Below are positions 57,852 through 64,000 of a DNA stretch of 64,000 nucleotides, one piece after another. Position 1 is the stretch's first letter, and each line of letters opens with the position of its first letter. This stretch comes from Rugosimonospora acidiphila (GTDB lineage Bacteria; Actinomycetota; Actinomycetes; Mycobacteriales; Micromonosporaceae): assembly GCF_039543385.1 (NCBI RefSeq), contig NZ_BAABJQ010000026.1:1-64000 (forward strand), given 5' to 3'. The position numbers were made by a program, and so were the translations under genes. The notes below the pieces were generated by a model, which searched no databases, had not been told where the DNA came from, and saw only the letters and a list, made by a program, of their open reading frames with translations.

Positions 57852-58667
57852 ATGCGCATCCTGCTCGCCGGTTCGACCGGCGTCATCGGCCGCCGGCTCG
57901 AACCGCTCCTGACCGCGCGGGGCCACGAGGTCACCGGCGTGGCCCGCAACGGCCCGGTCGCCGTCGACATGCTCGACCGGGACGCGGTGGCCGCCGCCGT
58001 GCGCGACGCCCGGCCGGACCTCGTCATGCACCAGCTGACCAGCCTGGGCACGGGCGACTTCGCCGCCAATTCGCGGCTGCGCCGGGTCGGCACCCGCAAC
58101 CTGGTCGACGCGGCGCTTTCCGTCGGGGTACGCCGGATCGTGGCGCAGAGCATCGCCTGGGCGTACGAGCCGGGCGACGACCCCGCTCGCGAGAACACCC
58201 CGTTCGACCCCAGTGACGCCGATCCGCGGCGCAGCAGCGTGGCCGGTGTCGCCGCGCTCGAAGCCGCCGTCGCCGAGGCTCCCGAGTGGGTGGTGCTGCG
58301 CTACGGCACCCTCTACGGCCCGGGCACCTGGTACGCCCGCGATGGCCTGATGGCCCAGCAGGCCGCCGCTGGCAAGCTTCCCGCCACCGCGGACGTGAGC
58401 AGCCTGCTGCACATCGACGACGCCGCCGCGGCCGCGGTGTCGGCGCTGGAGTGGCCGACCGGTGCGGTGAACGTCTGCGACGACGAGCCCGCCCCGGCCG
58501 CCCAGTGGGTGCCCGCGTTCTGCGCGGCGGTCGGAGCCACGACACCCGCGGTGACCGAGGGCAGGCAGCAGGTCTGGGCGCGCGGGGCGGACAACCACTA
58601 CGCCCGTAAGCACCTCCGCTGGGTCCCGCGGTACCCCTCCTGGCGATCGGGCTTCGCCACGCTGTGA
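57852..58667 (+). CDS. NAD-dependent epimerase/dehydratase family protein
   Basis: A 271-residue extended SDR. ILLAGSTGVIGRRLEPLL is the NAD motif, LVMHQLTSLGTGDF and VVLRYGTLYGPGTWYA are family motifs; the usual YxxxK is not evident, as SSVAGVAALEAAV stands where it is expected. A sugar-nucleotide or isoprenoid-type substrate is possible. ATG 57852 has GAGGGAAC upstream. Probably controlled by the MocR gene before it. Confidence 0.85.
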   Translation: MRILLAGSTGVIGRRLEPLLTARGHEVTGVARNGPVAVDMLDRDAVAAAVRDARPDLVMHQLTSLGTGDFAANSRLRRVGTRNLVDAALSVGVRRIVAQSIAWAYEPGDDPARENTPFDPSDADPRRSSVAGVAALEAAVAEAPEWVVLRYGTLYGPGTWYARDGLMAQQAAAGKLPATADVSSLLHIDDAAAAAVSALEWPTGAVNVCDDEPAPAAQWVPAFCAAVGATTPAVTEGRQQVWARGADNHYARKHLRWVPRYPSWRSGFATL

Positions 58668-58721
58668 GCCGATCGCCCGCCCACCCGGCGGAGCCGATCG
58701 CCCGCCCGGTGGAGCCGGAGC

Positions 58722-58838
58722 TCAGATCCCGGCGTGGCCGTGCCCTGAGCCGGCGAGCAGCGCGGCGAACTCGGCCGGGTGGGCCAGGTGCGGGAAGTGG
58801 CCGCCGCGCGGCAGCACGGTGATCGTGATGGCGGGCAC
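58722..58838 (-). pseudogene. C-terminal fragment of an alpha/beta hydrolase
   Basis: About 38 codons read VPAITITVLPRGGHFPHLAH, then PAEFAALLAG and a stop, the catalytic-His end of an epoxide-hydrolase-like enzyme. A shifted frame just upstream (about 58840-58880) reads RVALIGRGRELAA, perhaps another piece. No full gene remains. Confidence 0.6.
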
Positions 58839-58967
58839 GCGGCCAGCTCGCGGCCGCGTCCGATCAGGGCCACCCGCCCAGCGTACGGTCGGTGCCCGGC
58901 CGGGCGTCGGGTTCGGCGAAGGTGTCGGGGCGGCGGACTTGTTAAGTTCGGGCCGGGGCGCGTGGCG

Positions 58968-59633
58968 TCACGACGGACGGCGGAGGCCGCGCGGTGGCAG
59001 CGGCAGTTCCCGTACCACCGGCCGGCGTGTCCAGGTGGCCGGCGCACCGTCCGGTACGGTGACGGTCCACGCCACCACGTCGAGCAGCAGCGTGAGCTCC
59101 ACCGGGTGCTGGCGATGGGACAGGAACTCCAGCACGGTCGTGTCACCGTCGCGGCGCACCACGGGCGCGCTGATCAGCCCCGGGTCGACCTCCGGGTACC
59201 GCGACGCGAACGTCTCCGGATCGTCGAGGAGGTATCCGGGACGGCCAGTGTGATGGACGGCGCGCCGGCCGTCGTCGTCGGTGTAGAGCGCCGCCAGCAG
59301 CTCCGCGTAGGCCAGCGGGTCGAGGCCGGTGGCCAGCCTGGCGCCGAGGCCCGCGAGCACGGCCCGGTCGTTGAGAAAATGCTCCCCGCCGTCGCGCTCC
59401 AGCAACAATCCGTAGTACAACTCCATGTGCGTGATGCCGAGCGAGGTGAACACCAGCACCGCGTCGTCCACCCACGCCTCATCCTGGATCCGCCACCGCG
59501 CCGGAAAGGCTTCGTAGACTACGTTGCCGGCGAAGACGAAGGCGCGCTCGGGCACGCCGTGGGCCTCGGTCACCCGTGCCTCGGGGTGCAGCACGTAGCG
59601 TTGTATCGCCTCGGCGATCCGGTCCGCCTGCAT
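58968..59633 (-). CDS. Hypothetical protein
   Basis: A 221-residue soluble protein. Recognisable features are only compositional: an N-terminal helix (ADRIAEAIQRYVLHPEARVT), a mixed central part (FTSLGITHMELYYGLLLERD) and a beta-rich C-terminal half ending in a basic, Pro-rich tail. No signal peptide or membrane helix. Family not identified. It faces the small gene at 59818 across a shared promoter region of 184 bp. Confidence 0.65.
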   Translation of the reverse strand: MQADRIAEAIQRYVLHPEARVTEAHGVPERAFVFAGNVVYEAFPARWRIQDEAWVDDAVLVFTSLGITHMELYYGLLLERDGGEHFLNDRAVLAGLGARLATGLDPLAYAELLAALYTDDDGRRAVHHTGRPGYLLDDPETFASRYPEVDPGLISAPVVRRDGDTTVLEFLSHRQHPVELTLLLDVVAWTVTVPDGAPATWTRRPVVRELPLPPRGLRRPS

Positions 59634-59817
59634 GAAAGCGCTCGACCTCCCCGTACTCTGCCTGGCTCCCCGCGAGGATAGACGGCAGCCGTGAGTGGGG
59701 CCGGACGTCCAGGCTCTGCCGGTTCCCAGGTTCGATCATCGAGTCGCGGAAAACTCCGTAAAATATGCTCATCACGTCCCCGGCGTCGGCCCGCGCGGAG
59801 CCGGGAAGGAGACGGCA

Positions 59818-60102
59818 GTGAGATACATCAAGGTTCTCTGGCACCACGACTGCCCTGAGGACCCGATCGAGCTCTACAGCGAGATCGGGGACGACGGGTG
59901 GGAGGCCCGCAAGATCGAGCTGTACCGCGACGGACGGTACGGCCGGGCCAGCAGCGAGGGTTCGACCGGCTCGACCGGACTGAGCGACGAGCAGATCCCC
60001 GACCTCGCGGAGATCGCGGCGCTGGAGGAGTTCACCCCGAACGAGATCAGCGCCGCCGAGTTCGAGACCGTCTGGCAGAACGCGCTGCGCCAGTCCCGCT
60101 GA
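59818..60102 (+). CDS. DUF6881-like small protein
   Basis: A 94-residue protein. YIKVLWHHDCPEDPIELYSE, then GWEARKIELYRDGRYGRAS, resembles DUF6881 proteins, which are often found near toxin or immunity genes, though none is apparent here. GTG 59818 has GGAAGGAG upstream. Acidic, soluble. Confidence 0.7.
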   Translation: MRYIKVLWHHDCPEDPIELYSEIGDDGWEARKIELYRDGRYGRASSEGSTGSTGLSDEQIPDLAEIAALEEFTPNEISAAEFETVWQNALRQSR

Positions 60103-60178
60103 GCATCGGTCGGGTTGCCGTGCGGCCGTGTCCGGTGGTGGCGCGCGCGAAAGCCCGGCGGTCAACCCCGTCCCTGGC

Positions 60179-60231
60179 GCATTCCGTGCCGAGCCCGGTA
60201 GCATTTCGTGCCAAGTAGATGGCACGAAATG
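60179..60231 (+). promoter_or_regulatory. Operator with 11-bp palindrome and an extra half-site
   Basis: CATTTCGTGCC (60202-60212) and GGCACGAAATG (60221-60231) form a perfect inverted repeat across 8 bases. A third near-copy, GCATTCCGTGCC at 60179-60190, lies 22 bp upstream in direct orientation, that is two helical turns. The palindrome ends 7 bases before the ATG at 60239 and would cover the ribosome site, so it may act at DNA or RNA level. Confidence 0.7.
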
Positions 60232-60238
60232 AGGTGCG

Positions 60239-61054
60239 ATGGCCGACCTCGGGGCTCCGGGTAGCTGCGCGTACTGCGGGCGCGAACTCTCCGCACGAAC
60301 CGGCGCCGGTAGGAAACGTGTGTACTGTGGACCGACGTGCCGCAGCGCCGCCCGGCGGGCGCGGGAGCGGTCCGGCGGCGATAACGTAAATGCGTCATTG
60401 ACAGCCGTCAAGCGTCAGGATTACCTTGACGTTGTGAACGGCGCGGTCATCGATCCGGCCACCCCGGCGAGCCAGGGTGAGGCGGCCGGCCGTGAGTTCG
60501 TCCGGGACCTGCTCGCCTCGCCCGGGGCGCGCCGCCCGCTAGACACCATCGCGATGATGCAGGGCGCGGCGCAGAGCCTGTCCGAGGGGCTGCGCGACGC
60601 CGTGGAGCGGGCGAGGTCGTCCGGCAGCAGCTGGGCCGACGTGGGGCGCGTGCTGGGCACCACCCGGCAGGCGGCGTTCCAGCGGTTCGGCCGGCCGACC
60701 GATCCGCGCACCGGCCGGCCGATGGCGGAGAACGTCCTGCCCGGCGCCGCGGATCGGGCGGTTGGCCTGTTCTGCGATCTGGTCGCCGCGCGGTGGCACA
60801 GCGCCCACCGCGACTTCGACGAACGGGTCGCCGGCCGGCTGGACGCGCCGCGGTTGGCCGCCGCGTGGGCGGCGCTGATCGGCCGCGTCGGGCCGTACGA
60901 GCGGATGGGCACGCCGATGGTGTATCCGGCCGGCGACCTCACGTCCGTCGACGTGCCGCTGTTCTTCGAGGCCGGCGAGCGGATCGGCCGGGTCAGCTAC
61001 GACCGGCACGGCAAGGTGGCCGGCCTGTTCTTCCTGCCGCCCGGACTCGCCTGA
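60239..61054 (+). CDS. Zinc-ribbon/HTH protein with DUF3887-like C-terminus
   Basis: A 271-residue protein. An N-terminal zinc finger (CAYCGRELS at residue 11, YCGPTCRSAARRAR to about 44) is followed by a helical region with a HTH-like segment (SSWADVGRVLGTTRQAAFQRF, about 128-148) and a C-terminal domain like DUF3887 (AVGLFCDLVAARWHSAHRDF to the end). DNA binding and autoregulation through the palindrome just upstream are likely. It lies 24 bp before a secreted hydrolase; in other bacteria DUF3887 is fused to such hydrolases. Confidence 0.75.
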   Translation: MADLGAPGSCAYCGRELSARTGAGRKRVYCGPTCRSAARRARERSGGDNVNASLTAVKRQDYLDVVNGAVIDPATPASQGEAAGREFVRDLLASPGARRPLDTIAMMQGAAQSLSEGLRDAVERARSSGSSWADVGRVLGTTRQAAFQRFGRPTDPRTGRPMAENVLPGAADRAVGLFCDLVAARWHSAHRDFDERVAGRLDAPRLAAAWAALIGRVGPYERMGTPMVYPAGDLTSVDVPLFFEAGERIGRVSYDRHGKVAGLFFLPPGLA

Positions 61055-61078
61055 CCGAGAAACGAAAGGGGATCGCTC

Positions 61079-62122
61079 ATGTACGTGCTGGCCAACGTGC
61101 TCGCCTCGGCTCTGCTGGTCGTCGGGGGGCATACGCTGCCGTCGGCGCCGGTCGCGGCGGCCGACCGTGAGGTCACGTTCGTCGTGGACGGCACCACCAC
61201 GTACGGCACCGTGCACGTGCCCGCGCACCAGGCGGGGCAGCACCTGCCGGCGGCGTTGCTGCTGCCCGGTAGCGGGCCGACCGACCGCAACGGTGACCAG
61301 CCGGCCGCCGGGTTCACGCCGCACACCATCGAGTACCTCGCCGACCAGTTGGGCGCCCAGGGCGTGATGAGCCTGCGCTTCGACAAGTACGGCAGCGGTC
61401 AGACCGGCCTCGGCGCCTACGCCGGCCACCTCTCGGACTACGACTATCCCGCGCAGGTGCGGCAGGCGGTGGCCGCCTACCAACTGCTGGCCGGCCAATC
61501 GGAGGCCGATCCACAGCGGCTGTCGGTGCTGGGACACAGCGAGGGCGGCCTGACCGCGCTGCTGGTCGCCGAGGCCGGGCAACCCCGGCCGGCCGGGGTG
61601 GGCCTGCTCGAGCCGCTGGATGAGCGCATGCTGGACCTGGTCCGCCTCCAACTCGGCGAGTGGCTGGACGGGCAGCTGGCCGCCGGGTCGATCGGCGCCG
61701 CGCAGTCGGCGAGCAACAGGACCGGAATCGACCAGGCGATCGCCGCGTTCCGGTCCGGCGAGCCGGTCGACCTCACCGGGCTGCTGGCGCCGGTCGCCGC
61801 CAGCCTGGACATCTTCTTCGGCCAGGCCAACGGCCGGTACACGCGCTCGATCGACGATATCGATCCGGCGACGGTGGCGTCGCGGCTGCCCAGCGGTACC
61901 CGCGTGCTGGTCACCTGCGGCACCGTCGACACGCAGGTACCGTGCTCGACCACCCCGCCCCTGGTGGACGCGCTGCACCGCGCCGGTACCAGCGGTCCGG
62001 GCCTGTTCGTGCTGCCCAGGGTCGGTCACGATCTGGTCGTCGGCACGCCCGAACAGAGCCTCGCCCCGGCGGTCGCCGCGGCCCTGCGCGCGTTCACCGC
62101 GCCATGGGGCAACCCGCGTTAG
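61079..62122 (+). CDS. Secreted alpha/beta hydrolase
   Basis: A 347-residue hydrolase with an N-terminal hydrophobic signal (VLANVLASALLVVGG, likely cleaved near residue 28). ALLLPGSGPTDRNGDQP is the oxyanion region, SLRFDKYGSGQTG, LSVLGHSEGGLTALLVAEAG contains the nucleophile Ser, and PRVGHDLVVG the His. It resembles the hydrolase half of DUF3887-hydrolase proteins. Coupled to the zinc-ribbon gene upstream. Confidence 0.85.
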   Translation: MYVLANVLASALLVVGGHTLPSAPVAAADREVTFVVDGTTTYGTVHVPAHQAGQHLPAALLLPGSGPTDRNGDQPAAGFTPHTIEYLADQLGAQGVMSLRFDKYGSGQTGLGAYAGHLSDYDYPAQVRQAVAAYQLLAGQSEADPQRLSVLGHSEGGLTALLVAEAGQPRPAGVGLLEPLDERMLDLVRLQLGEWLDGQLAAGSIGAAQSASNRTGIDQAIAAFRSGEPVDLTGLLAPVAASLDIFFGQANGRYTRSIDDIDPATVASRLPSGTRVLVTCGTVDTQVPCSTTPPLVDALHRAGTSGPGLFVLPRVGHDLVVGTPEQSLAPAVAAALRAFTAPWGNPR

Positions 62123-62364
62123 AACCTTCGCCCGGCACGAGGTCGCCCATCGCGGCGCGCGGTCCCGCGAGTCCGGTCGGACTGTCGGCTTCCCTACCCG
62201 CGGCCGAAATCCGCTCACCGCCATCGAACCGCGCCCGGCGATCAAGCGTGCTAACCGGTGATGTCACGACCACCGTCCGCAGGCCGCGGTGTTGTGGCAC
62301 ACGTGCGGCCCAGGCTTCGCGCCCACGGCCGGTTCGTTCCTTTGAACGCGGGGGAGTGATCTGC

Positions 62365-63339
62365 ATGCTGCAGTTGCGTCTGACGATGGCGGACCTTGCC
62401 AAGGTGCGTTTCGCGGTATCCGCCACGCACCAGATCGGCGGGGTCGTCACCTCGACGGCTCACCAGGCCGAACCGGCCTGGCACAAGCGCGAGCAGCAAC
62501 GGGCCCTGTCCCGGCTCGGTGCCGCCGCCGCACCACTGATGCGCCTGCGCCAGCACCCCGGATCGTCGTTGCCGGACTTCGTGACCCCGCCGCCCCGCGG
62601 CTTCACCTCGTCGCTGGATGACGAGATCGACGACCTGTTGGCCACGCCCGACTGGCGGGTCGAGCACGATTTGCGGGAGTGGTCGAGCGCCGACCCGCGG
62701 CTGACCGAGGATTTGCTGGCCGACGCGCGGCAATCCCGCCGCGACCTGGGATCCGCGCTGCGCGCCATCCACTTCGCCGCCTTCGGCGACGACTGGCCCG
62801 AGACCCGCCGCCTGCTGCGCCAGGACGCCGCGCGACGCATTCACGACCTGGGCTGTCGCGGTATCGACTATGTTCTGGAGAACCTGCATCCGCGGGTACG
62901 TTGGGACCCGCCGGTGCTGACCGTGGGGCCGTCCAGGGACTACCGGCCGGTGGATATGCCCCTCAACGGCCAGGGTCTCGTGCTGGTGCCGAGCCTGTCG
63001 TGGTCGATGACCTTCCGAACCAAGATCAATGGTTTCGATCCGGTGGTGCTTGTCTACCCGGCCGCGAAACAGGGATCCGGGGAGCGGGTGAGCGCGGACC
63101 ATTTCGAGCGGTTGGCGGACCTGTTGGGGCGGACCCGGGCGCGGGTGTTGTTGACCATCTACCGGTACCCGGGTCTGTCCACGAACACGCTGGCCGTGCG
63201 GTGCGCGATCTCCGCCGCGTCCGCCAGCGAGCACGCCGGGGTGCTCCGCCACGGCAGGCTCAGCGTCTGCGACCGTCGCGGCCAGCAGGTCAGTCACCGG
63301 CTCACCGAGTTGGGCATCCGCCTGGTCGAGCGCTCATAG
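62365..63339 (+). CDS. Winged-helix (ArsR-like) transcriptional regulator
   Basis: A 324-residue protein. LTMADLAKVRFAVSATHQIGG at the N-terminus and the C-terminal ARVLLTIYRYPGLSTNTLAV, CAISAASASEHAGVLRHG, ending LTELGIRLVERS, match large actinobacterial ArsR-like regulators with an N-terminal DUF5937-type domain. The HTH lies at about residues 250-315. ATG 62365, or GTG 62356 after GGGGGA. Target unknown. Confidence 0.82.
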   Translation: MLQLRLTMADLAKVRFAVSATHQIGGVVTSTAHQAEPAWHKREQQRALSRLGAAAAPLMRLRQHPGSSLPDFVTPPPRGFTSSLDDEIDDLLATPDWRVEHDLREWSSADPRLTEDLLADARQSRRDLGSALRAIHFAAFGDDWPETRRLLRQDAARRIHDLGCRGIDYVLENLHPRVRWDPPVLTVGPSRDYRPVDMPLNGQGLVLVPSLSWSMTFRTKINGFDPVVLVYPAAKQGSGERVSADHFERLADLLGRTRARVLLTIYRYPGLSTNTLAVRCAISAASASEHAGVLRHGRLSVCDRRGQQVSHRLTELGIRLVERS

Positions 63340-63373
63340 CGCCGGGTCCACTAGCGTTTCGGGCGGGGTGCGC

Positions 63374-64000
63374 TCAGACCGTGTGCACCTCGACCCCGAG
63401 GTCGCGGAACCGCGCCACGATGTCCGGGTCGGCCGCGTCGTCGGTGATCAGGGCGTCGATGTCGGTGGCGGGGCAGATCGTGCAGAATGCCCGCCGGCCG
63501 AGCTTGGAGCTGTCGGCGACCACCACGACGCGGGTCGAGCGCTCGACCATGGTCTGGTTGATTTCGGCCTCGCCTTCGTGGACCGTTGCCGCCCCGTGCT
63601 CGGGGGAGAACGCGTCGACGCCGAGGAACGTGATGTCGATGGTCACGCCGTTCAGTACCTGGTTCGCGAAGTGGCCGATCAGCTCGAACGACTGTGGTCG
63701 CAGCACCCCGCCGACGACGATGATTTTGAACTGTGGGCGGACCGCCAGCTCGTTGGCGATGTTCAGGGCGTTGGTGACCACCGCGATGGAGGTCAGCCGT
63801 GAGCGGTGATCCTCCTGCGTGATGTCGGCGCGGGTCGCCAGGCCGCGAGCGACCTCGGTGTTGGTGGTGCCGCCGTTGATGCCGACCACGTAACCGGTCT
63901 CGACGAACTCGGCCGCCGCCCGGGCGATGCGCCGCTTCTGATCGGAGTGGCGGCTGGACTTGTATCGCAGCGGCAGGTCGTACGCGACGGTGTGCGCGAC
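63374..64000 (-). CDS. DeoR/GlpR-family sugar regulator (5' end outside window)
   Basis: The 208 codons present are the sugar-phosphate-binding domain of a DeoR-type repressor: YVVGINGGTTNTEVARGL, VVTNALNIANELA, VVGGVLRPQSFELIG, ITFLGVDAFSP and RVVVVADSSKLGRRAF. The N-terminal helix-turn-helix is beyond position 64000. Converges on the winged-helix gene. Likely controls a carbohydrate operon outside the window. Confidence 0.92.
   Translation of the reverse strand, partial: VAHTVAYDLPLRYKSSRHSDQKRRIARAAAEFVETGYVVGINGGTTNTEVARGLATRADITQEDHRSRLTSIAVVTNALNIANELAVRPQFKIIVVGGVLRPQSFELIGHFANQVLNGVTIDITFLGVDAFSPEHGAATVHEGEAEINQTMVERSTRVVVVADSSKLGRRAFCTICPATDIDALITDDAADPDIVARFRDLGVEVHTV

Overview
The window is high-GC DNA (visibly about 70% or more) with many GTG and TTG starts, 4-bp start/stop overlaps, a TCGAAC-type LexA box and families typical of actinomycetes (DnaE2, EgtD, the actinobacterial S-adenosyl-L-methionine methyltransferase family formerly called DUF574, AMIN-like lipoprotein, ECF41 and ECF42 sigma factors, LtrA). 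It is a chromosomal segment of a filamentous or soil actinomycete. Micromonosporaceae fits the style, but I cannot prove the family from sequence alone. I saw no rRNA, tRNA, CRISPR array, prophage or large biosynthetic cluster.

Layout. 1-7 kb: start of dnaE2 behind a LexA box; a TetR/SDR divergent pair with two matching operators; small enzymes (DUF2255-like, a 6-phosphogluconate-dehydrogenase-like reductase, NADAR); two membrane proteins. 7-9 kb: ahcY behind an SAH riboswitch. 9-19.5 kb: an alditol-oxidase-like flavoenzyme, a lipoprotein, a three-gene membrane GMC dehydrogenase operon, a phosphodiesterase, a methyltransferase, an MFS carrier, and a MarR/isochorismatase pair divergent from a FUSC pump. 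22-30 kb: a flippase-like protein, LtrA, a GPGG peptide, a zinc-free L36 gene (rpmJ2), a cytochrome P450 remnant, a lone egtD, and a TetR/oxidoreductase pair. 30-36 kb: an alcohol dehydrogenase gene split by a 1.9-kb TnpB-only insertion sequence. 36-46 kb: a class III aminotransferase divergent from bioB, a YCII/ECF42 module whose sigma factor is fused in frame to an alpha/beta hydrolase, and a LysR-controlled DHA2 exporter. 46-56 kb: two degenerate ECF41-type modules (sensor domain or truncated sigma plus NmrA-like reductase) flanking a surface-protein locus. 56-64 kb: MocR regulator and epimerase, a zinc-ribbon/HTH protein with a strong palindromic operator, a secreted hydrolase, a winged-helix regulator and a DeoR-type regulator cut by the window end.

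Most interesting region: 49.3-52.7 kb. A small secreted protein, a membrane-anchored protein with DUF916-like character, and a large secreted protein (fibronectin III and Ig-like repeats) share the gene composition of the Firmicutes WxL surface complexes (small WxL, large WxL, DUF916 partner). The two secreted proteins share a homologous C-terminal domain with conserved Trp residues. I read this as an actinobacterial counterpart of that system. Next in interest are the TnpB insertion whose reading frame runs out of the element, the ECF42-hydrolase fusion, and the paired TGTCACA-N16-GGTC promoters in the first ECF41-type module.
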